DNA of 64,000 nt from Bradyrhizobium betae (GCF_004123905.1 NZ_MZXW01000053.1:372001-436000); one strand, 5' to 3'; positions 9,095 to 17,135 are shown, numbered from the stretch's first letter. Notes: generated from the sequence alone by a model not told the origin. A program made the numbers and translations.

Positions 9095-9174
9095 CGTCAT
9101 TGCGAGCGCAGCGACGCAATCCAGAGTCCCTCCGCGGAAAGATTCTGGATTGCTTCGCTGCGCTCGCAATGACG
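9095..9174. repeat. Palindromic intergenic repeat (about 80 bp)
   Basis: The left arm (9095-9125) and right arm (9144-9174) are an almost perfect 31-bp inverted repeat around an 18-bp spacer; the outer ends begin CGTCATTGCGAGCGCAGCGA. From general knowledge, this type of element is widely dispersed in rhizobial and Bradyrhizobium genomes and is often mis-annotated as short ORFs. It lies between two plus-strand genes and could fold as a hairpin in the transcript. Confidence 0.85.
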
Positions 9175-9257
9175 ATGGGGAAACCTGAGGGACCCAAACC
9201 CCGATCACATCGCGTTTCGCCAGGGAACATCGCCCCTTCCCCGCGCGTTTCCCTTCC

Positions 9258-9620
9258 ATGCGCACCACATCAAACATCATCCTGGCCAGCCTCCTGATCA
9301 CCGCCTCAGGCGTCGCGATCGCGCAGGCCCCGCCCGCCCCGGCAACGCCGCCGCAAGCGACCGCGCCGCCATCCCCGCAGCACGCCGCCAACTGCCTGCC
9401 GCAGGACCGCCCGAACCGCGCCGCCACGCCCGACGGCACCACCACCGGCCAGTCCCGGGAACCGCTCGGCGACAAGCTGGCAAAATCCGACGGCGTGCTC
9501 TGCCCGCCCGCCGGCGTCGACCCCGACATGCACGCTCCGGCCCCCGACACCGGTGCCAATACCCCAGTCATCCCGCCTCCCGGCAGCCCCGGCGGCGACC
9601 CGAATGTGAGGCCGAAATAG
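9258..9620 (+). CDS. Small secreted Pro-rich protein, unknown function
   Basis: This 120-residue ORF has a Sec signal peptide (hydrophobic 8-20, likely cleavage after AIAQ) followed by a Pro/Ala-rich region (24-45). Two Cys residues (about 54 and 90) may form a disulfide, and the tail is Gly/Pro-rich. No catalytic motif is visible. It stands alone between two repeat elements. Codon use looks normal for the region, which supports it being a gene, but I do not recognise the family. Confidence 0.6.
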   Translation: MRTTSNIILASLLITASGVAIAQAPPAPATPPQATAPPSPQHAANCLPQDRPNRAATPDGTTTGQSREPLGDKLAKSDGVLCPPAGVDPDMHAPAPDTGANTPVIPPPGSPGGDPNVRPK

Positions 9621-9676
9621 CTTGTCGCGCCGAAGCCCTGGCGAAGGCGGAGGCCTGTTCCCTATCCCCAAACTCC

Positions 9677-9760
9677 GTCATGCCCGGGCTCGTCCCGGGC
9701 ATCGACGTTCTCCGGGCAGCGAACAAGGTCGTGGATGGCCGGGACAAGCCCGGCCCGGCC
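9677..9760. repeat. Double-hairpin intergenic repeat
   Basis: Two adjacent hairpins are visible: a 9-bp stem at 9680-9688 with 9694-9702 (CCCGGG core) and a 7-bp stem at 9737-9743 with 9749-9755. The motif CCCGGGC-loop-CCCGGGCAT is typical of dispersed repeats in bradyrhizobia (general knowledge). With flanking copies of the CCGAAGCCCTGGCGAAGGCGG type (about 9632 and 9809), it fills the 300-bp gap before the first tRNA gene. Confidence 0.7.
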
Positions 9761-9923
9761 GTAGCGGCAAAAAGGCCAATATTCCCGGCGACTTGTCTCG
9801 CCATAGCCTTGGCTTAGGCGGGAGGGGGAAGCTTTTCGCAAACGCGGATTGACTTCCCGCCGCCCCCCTCATTATATGCCGCGCGTTCGCGAGATCGGCC
9901 GTAACAGCCGTTCGCGACCCTGT

Positions 9924-10000
9924 GGCGGGGTAGCTCAGCTGGTTAGAGCACGGGAATCATAATCCTGGGGTCGGGGGTTCGAGTCCCTCTCCCGCTACCA
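9924..10000 (+). tRNA. tRNA-Met (CAT anticodon), copy 1
   Basis: A 77-nt cloverleaf with encoded CCA. The acceptor stem GGCGGGG pairs with TCCCGCT (G-U at both ends), the D arm is GCTC...GAGC, the anticodon stem CGGGA/TCCTG encloses the loop ATCATAA with anticodon CAT, and the T arm contains GGTTCGAGTCC. The loop and variable region resemble elongator Met; a lysidine-type tRNA-Ile2 also has CAT and cannot be excluded by eye. A TATATGCCGCGCG segment about 45 bp upstream is shared with copy 2. Confidence 0.93.
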
Positions 10001-10132
10001 ATTAACTCCCCAGGCTCCCATTTGATCGCTCGGCAGAACTCGGCCAATCCCGATGCATGGCGCCGGGTCTGTGAGAGCGGTCGGTTGTGCTGTTTGCGCA
10101 AGCAGGCGCCATAACGGTGGGGAGTGAGCGAC

Positions 10133-10534
10133 ATGGTCAATGGTCTGCCAAGCGAAGTCGAAGTCATCACGCTGTTCGTCGATGACATTGCGTCTTCGAA
10201 GGCGTTCTACGGCAAGGTTTTCACAGCCGAGACAGTCTGGGAGGATGCCGTGTCGTCTGTATTGAGATTCGGCGGGCTCCTGATCAATCTTCTTGATATG
10301 TCTCAGGCGCCTCAGCTCGTCGAGCCGTTGCCTGTTGGGCCGTCTTCCGGAGGAGCCCGCGCACTGTTGACGATCAGGGTCGCCGACGTCGATGAGGTGT
10401 GCTCCGCCCTTCGAAGGATTGGTGTCGAGCTGCTCAATGGCCCGGTCGACCGTCCATGGGGACGGCGAACCGCATCCTTCGCCGACCCGTCAGGTCATGT
10501 CTGGGAGATCGCTCAGCTGATCGGACGGACGTAG
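10133..10534 (+). CDS. VOC/glyoxalase-fold protein
   Basis: This 133-residue protein has two half-domains of the vicinal oxygen chelate fold: ITLFVDDIASSKAFYGKVF at the N-terminus and the closing FADPSGHVWEIAQ with the Glu metal ligand. This arrangement is common to glyoxalase, extradiol dioxygenase and resistance proteins; the substrate cannot be told from sequence. ATG 10133 has a GGGGAG ribosome site nine bases upstream; a GTG at 10124 is less suitable. It lies between the two tRNA copies. Confidence 0.85.
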   Translation: MVNGLPSEVEVITLFVDDIASSKAFYGKVFTAETVWEDAVSSVLRFGGLLINLLDMSQAPQLVEPLPVGPSSGGARALLTIRVADVDEVCSALRRIGVELLNGPVDRPWGRRTASFADPSGHVWEIAQLIGRT

Positions 10535-10646
10535 GCGTGCGACGAACGTGGCTGGCTGACCAAGGCGAGAGGTTCCGCAGCCGCGCCGCTTCCTTATATG
10601 CCGCGCGTTCGCGAGCTCGGCCGTATCAGGCCGCCGCGATCCCCGT

Positions 10647-10723
10647 GGCGGGGTAGCTCAGCTGGTCAGAGCGCGGGAATCATAATCCTGGGGTCGGGGG
10701 TTCGAGTCCCTCTCCCGCGACCA
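10647..10723 (+). tRNA. tRNA-Met (CAT anticodon), diverged copy 2
   Basis: Also 77 nt with encoded CCA and differing from copy 1 at only a few positions. Changes include T to C in the D loop, A to G at position 26, and T to G at position 72. The last leaves a G-G mismatch at the first acceptor pair, where copy 1 has G-U. D, anticodon and T arms are intact, anticodon CAT. The upstream TATATGCCGCGCG block is duplicated too. It may be functional or a decaying duplicate. Confidence 0.85.
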
Positions 10724-11012
10724 TTTCGATCTCACCTCTTTCCCGATATCTGTCAGCCGCGACTTGGGTCCATCAGCGTGACCCATGTCTTGCTGTGCCG
10801 TTGTCCGGCATGTCCCTTCGCGCGGCAACGTCCCACTGCATTCCTCAACGCGGGTCGGACAAAAGGCACGCCGGATCGCACGCGCGGCTAGGAACTCCCG
10901 CGCACGATCAAGGCTTGAATCCGCGGGCCAGAATCGCCGCCGATCGCTGGCCTGCACGGCCCGCCTCCAAGCCCCCCATATCCCCAGGGTGGGCCGTGCT
11001 TCACAGCAGGAG

Positions 11013-11180
11013 ATGCAATTGTCCGAGCCGACCGAGCAAGAGATCAGAGACCGCGCGCACCGCTTGTGGGAGCAGGCCGGCAAGCCCAAAGGCCGTGAGG
11101 AAGAGTTTTGGCACGCGGCCGAGCAGGAGCTGCGCAACGAGGACAAGGCGAGCACGTTGCGGACGCCGGATACACTGTAA
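11013..11180 (+). CDS. Small DUF2934 protein
   Basis: This 55-residue protein matches DUF2934, a short family of unknown function common in rhizobia: EIRDRAHRLWEQAGKPKGR then EEFWHAAEQEL. ATG 11013 has a CAGGAG ribosome site just upstream. A second DUF2934 protein lies 290 bp downstream. It is very charged and has no signal peptide, so it is probably cytoplasmic. Confidence 0.75.
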   Translation: MQLSEPTEQEIRDRAHRLWEQAGKPKGREEEFWHAAEQELRNEDKASTLRTPDTL

Positions 11181-11362
11181 CCGACAAGATCTGCCCGTTC
11201 TGCCAGGGTCTGGGATGGGACTGCGAAAACCATCCACTCCGGGTCTGGAGCGATAAGCTCGGCGGCTGCCGCTGCGGTGAGGGCATGCCCTGCACCTGCA
11301 ACACGACCGAAGACCCGGAAATCAGCGCGGTGATCGTCGACGCGGATACGACGTGGCACTAA
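11108..11362 (+). CDS. Small Cys-rich, zinc-ribbon-like protein
   Basis: This frame overlaps the DUF2934 gene and has only a TTG start at 11108 (84 residues). From about residue 25 it encodes a compact Cys-rich domain: CPFCQGLGWDCENHP, then GGCRCGEGMPCTCN. This gives seven cysteines in CxxC, CxC and CxxxxxCxC spacing plus a His, consistent with metal binding. Similar short Cys-rich proteins occur in Bradyrhizobium, in my recollection. The first 24 residues do not look conserved, so either translation is coupled to the upstream gene or the true start is lost. Confidence 0.5.
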   Translation: MARGRAGAAQRGQGEHVADAGYTVTDKICPFCQGLGWDCENHPLRVWSDKLGGCRCGEGMPCTCNTTEDPEISAVIVDADTTWH

Positions 11363-11472
11363 AGCGGCGATCGTCCCAGGGCATTTCAAGCCGCGCTGTT
11401 ATTCGAAGGAACAGAACGTCCCGGAAACGAATTCAATGTCTGAACGGCACGGCGCTGAATCAATCCGTTTTT

Positions 11473-11766
11473 ATGGCAGTGCTTGCAGTGGACGAGCAGC
11501 AGAAGATCGAGCACCAGATTGAACTCGCAACGCGAGCAGCCGCGCTCGTCAAGGACGAGACCACCGTCCAGCGGTTCAGGAGCTTTGCGGAGGAGTTGAA
11601 GCGAAAGCTCCGTCGCATGATGCTGCGCGGCCAGGTGCGCGCGCGTGCCTACGAACTCTGGGAGCAGGCCGGCCAGCCGATCGATCGCGACTTGGAGTTC
11701 TGGCTCGAAGCCGAAGGGCAAATCGAGGACGAACGCGAGGAGCGAAAGGGCCCGGGCGGTTCATAG
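11473..11766 (+). CDS. DUF2934 protein with N-terminal helical region
   Basis: A 97-residue protein. Residues 1-55 form a charged, likely helical segment (EQQKIEHQIELATRAAALV). Residues about 58-92 carry the DUF2934 signature VRARAYELWEQAGQPIDRD followed by LEFWLEAEGQIE. ATG 11473 is chosen because the 40 upstream codons of the open frame lack family similarity. The function is unknown. Repeated association of DUF2934 genes in one locus suggests duplication. Confidence 0.7.
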   Translation: MAVLAVDEQQKIEHQIELATRAAALVKDETTVQRFRSFAEELKRKLRRMMLRGQVRARAYELWEQAGQPIDRDLEFWLEAEGQIEDEREERKGPGGS

Positions 11767-11854
11767 CCGCGAGAGGTCTCGGCTCCGGGCGGTATCCCAT
11801 CCGCCACAAACCGGCGTCGTTGCCCCCGGTCGCCCGTTTCGCTTTGCAGGACGG

Positions 11855-11887
11855 AAAAAAGCCGCCGGCTTCTTCACCTGGCGGCTT
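11855..11887 (-). terminator. Hairpin with T run for leftward transcription
   Basis: An 8-bp stem (11859-11866 with 11880-11887) closes a 13-nt loop. On the minus strand it is followed by six T, so it is a good intrinsic terminator for a leftward transcript. No leftward protein gene precedes it, only the structured element at 12.3-12.5 kb. It could also act, less well, after the plus-strand DUF2934 gene. Confidence 0.55.
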
Positions 11888-12350
11888 CGAACAAGTCCGC
11901 AGCTCCCGTCGGGCAAAACACCCGCCACCCCGTCAACCCCTCCCCGCAAAAATATTCCGCTTTACCGAAATTCGGAAATATCGTACATCTCGCCCATCCC
12001 GGCTCTTTCCTTGAGGGGCGATCTCGTGTCGTCTTGATTGCGAGCCGGGCTTGCGGTGGACGCGGCAGCGTCGGCACGAGAGGTGCGGGCAGGGCGGGTA
12101 GTCCCTGTGAGCTCGCGGCCGCGTGCGGACGAGCGGCGCTGTTAGGTTCGTCTCGCCTGTAAGTTTCCGGCTCCGTCGACAGGGCCGGGAAAACTGCGGC
12201 GAAATGGCGAGCCGCGCGTACGGCAAAACCGTGTGGTCCTGGCCGTCGTTGCTACGGTCAAGCTTTCGCGGAGGTGTGTGCGAGCCCAACCGGGCGGACA
12301 GCATCGTCAATTCGCGAAGGTGAGGGAGGCCAGAAGGAACTCGGCTCCCG
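11888..12350. other. Long non-coding stretch upstream of structured element
   Basis: No convincing coding frame is present. A 198-codon minus frame (11933-12529) runs through this region, but its composition is Arg/Pro/Ser-rich and it crosses the hairpins to the right, so I read it as part of a dispersed non-coding repeat. Several short GC palindromes are visible. Confidence 0.4.
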
Positions 12351-12515
12351 GGAGAGCACGGCATACGCCGTCCCAACCATCGCGCAGGGAAGGCCGAGTG
12401 ATTGGCTACACCTGTATGCTGCTGTGCGGTTCTTTTGCGCACCATCTTCGCGCAGCGGACCGCGGGTGCCAGCCGGCACCCGACCTTCCCTGCGCCCTCT
12501 TGGCTTACGAGGGTG
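12351..12515. ncRNA. Candidate structured RNA / dispersed repeat
   Basis: At least five nested or consecutive stems are visible. ACGGC/GCCGT lies at 12358-12371. A 15-bp long-range stem (12382-12396 with 12481-12495, one mismatch) encloses GTGCG/CGCAC (12424-12428 with 12438-12442) and GGGTGCC/GGCACCC (12464-12470 with 12475-12481, sharing its last base with the long stem). CCCTC/GAGGG (12495-12499 with 12509-12513) follows. This density far exceeds ordinary intergenic sequence. I recall very similar sequences at many places in Bradyrhizobium genomes but cannot check. It could be a structured RNA, a MITE-like element or a remnant. Strand is unknown. Confidence 0.45.
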
Positions 12516-12670
12516 AAGCGACGACGCAAAGCTCGGGCGAAACATGCCGCGAGAATGCGAAACTGTGTGTTTCGCCGGATCGCATCTCCACAGCCACGTG
12601 ACTGCGCAACGCGATCAGCCCGGATCGCGATGCTGCGCAGTCCGGACCGATCGGCGCGGTGCGCGCTGAG

Positions 12671-13036
12671 CTAGCTGCAGCTCAGCGGCAATGGCCGGTC
12701 GGGATGCAGCTCGTACCAGTCATAGCAATCCGGATAGGCGCCGTAGACTCCATATCCGCCCCGACCGTAGCGGTGAAATGCATGCTGGCGAAAGTCGCCG
12801 GCATGACCGGCGAAGCCGAGATGCTCGCCGCCGAAGTGGGCGCCGCCGCCAAAACCTCCCTCATGGCCCATGCCGCCGAAATGCGCGCCGCCGCCAAAGC
12901 CCGCATGTCCGCCGCCGAAGCCCCCACCGCCAAAGCCGCCGTGGCCGCCGCCACCACCGCCATGCGCGTTGGCCGCGCCGATGGCGAGCGTCGAGGCGAG
13001 TGCCGCTGTTGCCAGAATCATGATTGCGCGTGTCAT
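12671..13036 (-). CDS. Small exported Gly/His-rich protein
   Basis: This 121-residue protein starts at ATG 13036 with a GAGGAG site upstream and has a Sec signal peptide (hydrophobic 4-20, cleavage near ANA-HG). The mature part is dominated by Gly with regular His and Phe (GGGHGGFGGG-like repeats), then a Tyr-rich C-terminus with two Cys residues (CYDW and the penultimate residue). His-rich exported proteins may bind metal; this is speculation. The opposite strand also stays open because of the repeats, but lacks a start and signal. Confidence 0.7.
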   Translation of the reverse strand: MTRAIMILATAALASTLAIGAANAHGGGGGGHGGFGGGGFGGGHAGFGGGAHFGGMGHEGGFGGGAHFGGEHLGFAGHAGDFRQHAFHRYGRGGYGVYGAYPDCYDWYELHPDRPLPLSCS

Positions 13037-13212
13037 GGAAAACTCCTCTCGTGTTGAGCGGCCCGGCCATGCTGCACGCGAAGCTGTCGATGACTGGGCC
13101 CGTGATGAGGGAGAGGTAGGTGCGCTACACGGCAATCCAACTGAATTTTGCGTCAGATATCAGGCGTGCCGACCGAAGATCATCTCGCCGCGCGTGGCCG
13201 CGACGCGCGCGA

Positions 13213-13243
13213 GGGAGCGGGCTGAATGAAACAGCCCGCTCCC
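13213..13243 (-). terminator. Strong GC hairpin after small secreted gene
   Basis: A perfect 11-bp stem, 13213-13223 (GGGAGCGGGCT) with 13233-13243, and a 9-nt loop. It lies 55 bp downstream of the minus-strand gene ending at 13298. There is no clear T run, so termination is likely but not certain. Confidence 0.55.
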
Positions 13244-13297
13244 TGTCATTCCATGAGCAGCGGCAGCGGAGTTACACCGCCGGCCGCGTTGGCGCGA

Positions 13298-13546
13298 TCA
13301 GTAGCTGCCGGTGCCGGGTTCGCACGGCACGTTGTTGCCGGTCCACGGCGCGGTGGCGAAGGCGCCGACGCGCGGTGCCGGAATGCAGGCGCGTTCGCCC
13401 GGATAATAGAAGGGCGCGTTCGTTGAGACCGTATCGGCCTCCATCGCGGGCTGCCGCACGACGCGATGGTGCTCGCGCGCCATCACGGGGCCACCCAGCA
13501 TGGCGGCTGCAATCAATCCCATCGACAACAATCTGGACGTGGTCAT
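13298..13546 (-). CDS. Small exported protein, paralogue of the one at 25.7 kb
   Basis: This 82-residue protein has a signal peptide (hydrophobic 5-20, cleavage after PVMA). The mature part ends GAFATAPWTGNNVPCEP, with two Cys residues about 20 apart. The gene at 25705-25932 has the same organisation: MTTxxLLSxG start, AMA-RE cleavage, GAYASAPW...PCEP end. The function is unknown; two short Cys suggest one disulfide in the periplasm. It is flanked downstream by a strong hairpin. Confidence 0.7.
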   Translation of the reverse strand: MTTSRLLSMGLIAAAMLGGPVMAREHHRVVRQPAMEADTVSTNAPFYYPGERACIPAPRVGAFATAPWTGNNVPCEPGTGSY

Positions 13547-14037
13547 TCGCTCTCTCCATTGATGACATCAGGCCGAACCAAGCCGGCTCGTCATCAAGGT
13601 GTGAACGACGGCGCGCGATTCAAACGCACGAATTGCTCACTGGATTTCAACGGCCTGTGAGCCTGGTCAGCGCCGCGACCACGATCGTGCGAATACATAA
13701 CATCCGTGGCCCCTGAAACTACAGCGCGTGCGTTGAGAGCCTATGTTCGATCCAGCGCAGTTGGCAGTGGAGCCCGAAAGATGATCACGACATTGGCAAG
13801 ACGCATCGCTGTTACATTTGCAATGTTGGCACGGCGCGCGGCCGACATCATGAACCGCAATTTAGTGGCGACCCGTGCGCCGCAGCACTATCTCGTAGCG
13901 CAGCGGGTAGCCGGCATGAGGCGGCATCAGCGCCGCGCGTTCGACACACGCAGGCACTGAGCATGATGCCGCGCGACGCCGAGCCCGTGCTTTCCCGCCG
14001 CGCACTCAGGCGCCGCGCGGACCATGGGCCGAAGATC
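13547..14037. other. Intergenic region, divergent between exported protein and two-component genes
   Basis: About 490 bp without a supported gene. Short open frames are Arg-rich shadows. Promoters for the leftward small gene and for the rightward regulator operon should be here, but I cannot place -35/-10 elements with confidence. Confidence 0.4.
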
Positions 14038-14718
14038 ATGAACCGGATTCTCCTGATCGAGGACGATGCCGAGACCGCCGAGGCGATTGTCGCCGAGCTC
14101 GCCGATCGCGGCTTCGAGGTGCAATGGGCCGCTGACGGCGTCGACGGTCTCGACCGGGCGCGCGCGTCGAGCCCGGATGCAATGATCGTCGATCGCATGC
14201 TGCCGGGCATGGACGGGCTCACCGTCATCGAGGCGCTGCGCAATGATCAAGTCAGGACACCCGTCCTGGTCCTGAGCGCGCTCGGCGCGGTGGATGATCG
14301 TGTGCGCGGATTGCGCATCGGCGGCGATGATTACCTGACAAAACCGTTCGCGCTCGTCGAGCTGGTTGCGCGGATCGAGGCGCTATTGCGCCGTCCGGTC
14401 GACAGCTGCGAGACCATTTTGCGTGTCGGGCCGCTCGAGATCGACCTGATCCAGCGCACCGCGCGGCGCGGCGAGCGCGAGCTCGACCTGCTGCCGCGCG
14501 AATTCCGCCTGCTCGAATACATGATGCGCCGGAACGACCAGCTGCTGACGCGCGCGATGCTGCTCGAGGAGGTTTGGAACTACAAATTCGTCCCGGCGAC
14601 CACGAACCTGATCGACGTGCATATGGGCCGGCTTCGTCACAAGGTCGACGGCCCCGGAGAGATGCAGCTGATCCGCAACGTCCGCGGCTCCGGCTTCGTC
14701 CTGCGCTCGCGGCAATAG
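14038..14718 (+). CDS. OmpR/PhoB-family response regulator
   Basis: This 226-residue protein has a receiver domain with acidic residues at 9-10, the phospho-acceptor Asp52 (VDRMLPGMDG) and Lys102 in YLTKPF, then a C-terminal winged helix (about 130-222) with the IDVHMGRLRHKVD and VRGSGFVL motifs. ATG 14038 places LLIEDD at the usual position; upstream in-frame ATGs give an unsupported extension. The kinase gene starts 10 bp downstream, so the pair form a two-component system. Confidence 0.92.
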   Translation: MNRILLIEDDAETAEAIVAELADRGFEVQWAADGVDGLDRARASSPDAMIVDRMLPGMDGLTVIEALRNDQVRTPVLVLSALGAVDDRVRGLRIGGDDYLTKPFALVELVARIEALLRRPVDSCETILRVGPLEIDLIQRTARRGERELDLLPREFRLLEYMMRRNDQLLTRAMLLEEVWNYKFVPATTNLIDVHMGRLRHKVDGPGEMQLIRNVRGSGFVLRSRQ

Positions 14719-14727
14719 GGGCACGGG

Positions 14728-16152
14728 ATGTATCGGGCTCAGTTGATCCGCTCCAGTACGTTCCTCTGGGCCCTGGCCGTGGCGGCCGCCTTCGCGTTGT
14801 TCGTGCTCGCCCTGTTCGCGTTCATCTACTGGAAGCTCGACGACTATCTGGTCACGCGATCCGATCGCATGATCACCACGCAGATCCACTTCATCGCGGA
14901 CCTGCCGCCGGCGCGCCGCATCGGCGCGATCACGGATCATCTCGATCAGGATTCCAGGGGCGTGCAGTACGCGGGACTGTTCGATGCCGCCGGCACGCGC
15001 CTCGCCGGCAACATCGACCATTTGCCGCGTGCGCTCGGGCTCGACGGCGCGGTGCAGGGCGTGCGGCTCGATCTGTTCGATAAACCGGCAGCTCACAGTC
15101 CCGTCGTCAGGACGGTCGGCAGGCGTCTCGACAGTGGCGATGTCCTGGTGATGGGCCGCAATGTCGACGAGACGCGCGAGATATCGAGTGTCGTGGGGCA
15201 GGCCTTGGCCCTGGGCCTGCTGCCGGCCTTCAGCCTCTGCCTGCTGGCGGGTGTCTGGCTGAGCGCGCGTGCCCAGAGGCGCGTGGAGGAAGTCAACCAG
15301 CGGGTCCAGCGCATCGTCGCCGGCGAGTTGCGCGAGCGGCTGCGGGAAGGCAAGACGGACGATTCCTTCGCGCGGCTGGCCAAAATCGTCAACGGCATGC
15401 TCGACGAGATGGAGACGATGATCAATGCGCTTGCCGGGGTCGGCAACGACATTGCTCATGATCTCAGGACGCCGCTCACGCGCGTCCGCCTGGCGCTGGA
15501 ACGTGGTCGAACGCATGCGGCAACGCTGGAGCAGCTCCAGGAGATCGCGGACAAGGCCATCGCCGGCATCGACCAGTCGCTTGCGATCGTCACCGCTCTC
15601 TTGCGGCTGACCGAGATCGAGAACAACCGCCGCATGTCAGGCTTCGGCGACGTCGCGCTCGACGAGATCCTGCGGGAGGTCTGCGACGTCTACGAGCCGA
15701 TTGCCGAGGACAAACACATCGTGCTCGGTGTGGTCGTCGATCGCAATGTGCAGGTGTGGGGCGACCGCGACCTGCTGTTCGAGGCGGTTGCCAATCTCGT
15801 CGACAATGCCGTCAAGTTTACGCCATCAGGCGGACGGGTCGAGCTCGCGCTGGAAGCGGAGGACGACACCGCACTCGTGTGCGTGCGCGATACCGGGCCC
15901 GGCATCAGCGAGCAGGAACGCGAGGCGGTGCTGCGGCGGTTCTATCGCTCCGACAAGATGCGCCACACGCCGGGCGTGGGGCTCGGACTGAGCCTGGTCG
16001 CGGCCATCGTCAAGCTGCACGGCTTTCGGCTGATCATTGGTCCGGCTCCCGGAGGCCGGATCGAGATCCTTGCCTGGACCGGACGAGCGGGCAACGCCGC
16101 CAGCCGCCGGTTCAGGACATTGCAGCACGCAGACGCCGACCAGATGGGATGA
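14728..16152 (+). CDS. Membrane sensor histidine kinase
   Basis: This 474-residue kinase has two membrane helices (about 12-35 and 157-179) bounding a periplasmic sensor of about 120 residues, a HAMP linker (180-232), the phospho-acceptor His244 in NDIAHDLRTPL, and an HATPase domain with N-box Asn360, DTGPG (388-392) and GVGLGLSL (416-423). All catalytic motifs are intact. It is the likely partner of the response regulator just upstream. The sigma-factor gene starts 60 bp later on the same strand. Confidence 0.92.
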   Translation: MYRAQLIRSSTFLWALAVAAAFALFVLALFAFIYWKLDDYLVTRSDRMITTQIHFIADLPPARRIGAITDHLDQDSRGVQYAGLFDAAGTRLAGNIDHLPRALGLDGAVQGVRLDLFDKPAAHSPVVRTVGRRLDSGDVLVMGRNVDETREISSVVGQALALGLLPAFSLCLLAGVWLSARAQRRVEEVNQRVQRIVAGELRERLREGKTDDSFARLAKIVNGMLDEMETMINALAGVGNDIAHDLRTPLTRVRLALERGRTHAATLEQLQEIADKAIAGIDQSLAIVTALLRLTEIENNRRMSGFGDVALDEILREVCDVYEPIAEDKHIVLGVVVDRNVQVWGDRDLLFEAVANLVDNAVKFTPSGGRVELALEAEDDTALVCVRDTGPGISEQEREAVLRRFYRSDKMRHTPGVGLGLSLVAAIVKLHGFRLIIGPAPGGRIEILAWTGRAGNAASRRFRTLQHADADQMG

Positions 16153-16211
16153 GCCAATCATGCGCGATGCTTTCGAGATCAATCAGCCGGCCTGGAATGT
16201 GGGAGTGACAG

Positions 16212-17135
16212 ATGCTGACTAGCCACGAAATTGCGAGGAACGATCCGCCTGCTGCGCCGGGTGCATCGCTGCCGGCCCCGTTCCTCAGTGCGTATTCCGC
16301 GACCATCAGGCGATACGACCTGCTCGAGCAGGATCAGGAGCAGCAGCTCGCACGTCGCTGGCAGCAGACGCGGGACCGGAGCGCGGCGGACGCGCTCGTC
16401 ACCAGCCATCTCCGGCTCGCCGCCAAGCTGGCGCGCAGCTACAAGGGATATGGCTTGCCGCTGGTCGATCTGATCGCCGAAGCGAATCTGGGCCTCGTGA
16501 TTGCAGCGTCGCGCTTCGAGCCCGGCCGCGGTGCGCGCTTCTCGACCTATGCGGTCTGGTGGATCAAGGCGGCCATTCGCGATTACATCCTGCGGTCGTG
16601 GTCGCTGGTCAGGATCGGGACGACAGCGGCGCAGAAGAAGCTGTTTTTCAAGCTGCGCAGCGAGATCAGGCGAGCCACCGGCGGCGTGATGGTCGCGCTC
16701 ACGCCCGACGTCGCCGAATTGATCGCCGGTAAGCTCGAGGTCACGGCGCGCGATGTGATCGAGATGGACGTGCGGCTCAATGGCGACATGTCGCTCAACG
16801 CGCGCGTCGGCGACGAGGACGGCGGAACCGAGCTGGAGGCCTTGCTGGTCAATGGCGCGGTCGATGCGGAGACGGTGCTCGTCGATCACGACCAGATGGA
16901 GCGGCGCACCAAGGCCTTGCGTGTGGCGCTGGGCGGGCTTGCGGCACGGGAACGGCGTGTCTTCGAGGCGCGGCGGTTGACGGAATGCCCGGTGACGCTC
17001 GATCAGTTGGCCCGCGAATTGTCGATCTCCAGCGAGCGTGTCAGGCAGATCGAGATGCGTGCCTTTGCCAAGGTCAAGCGGGCCGTCATGTGCGCTGCGC
17101 AGGATGCGGCGCGCGGCACGGCATGGAGTGCCTGA
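16212..17135 (+). CDS. RpoH-type (sigma-32 family) sigma factor
   Basis: This 307-residue sigma factor has region 2 (SHLRLAAKLARSYKGYG, FSTYAVWWIKAAIRDYI), a clear RpoH box QKKLFFKLR at 141-149 and region 4 (LDQLARELSISSERVRQIE). These identify it as an RpoH paralogue rather than RpoD. Bradyrhizobium has several RpoH copies, so I give no number. The N-terminal 25 residues are unusual and Pro-rich. Placement directly after a two-component system and before an RND pump suggests a dedicated stress regulon. A GGGAG site precedes ATG 16212. Confidence 0.87.
   Translation: MLTSHEIARNDPPAAPGASLPAPFLSAYSATIRRYDLLEQDQEQQLARRWQQTRDRSAADALVTSHLRLAAKLARSYKGYGLPLVDLIAEANLGLVIAASRFEPGRGARFSTYAVWWIKAAIRDYILRSWSLVRIGTTAAQKKLFFKLRSEIRRATGGVMVALTPDVAELIAGKLEVTARDVIEMDVRLNGDMSLNARVGDEDGGTELEALLVNGAVDAETVLVDHDQMERRTKALRVALGGLAARERRVFEARRLTECPVTLDQLARELSISSERVRQIEMRAFAKVKRAVMCAAQDAARGTAWSA

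Noticed and set aside
7068..9230. 720-codon minus-strand open frame
   Set aside because: It is the antisense shadow of mnmA and the methyltransferase in high-GC DNA; it also translates the repeat at its start.
9041..9571. Minus-strand open frame over the palindromic repeat
   Set aside because: Its end is a translation of the 9095-9174 inverted repeat (SLRAQRSNPE-type peptide), a common false gene, and it is antisense to a signal-peptide gene.
10598..10891. Plus-strand frame containing AGQSAGIIILGSGVRVPLP
   Set aside because: This peptide is the translation of the tRNA gene itself.
11933..12529. 198-codon minus-strand open frame
   Set aside because: It runs through the nested hairpins, is Arg/Pro/Ser-rich, and resembles the spurious ORFs called within dispersed Bradyrhizobium repeats.
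9924..13546. Integrated element or prophage next to tRNA genes
   Set aside because: No integrase, transposase or phage gene is present, and the repeated tRNA ends look like a simple duplication.
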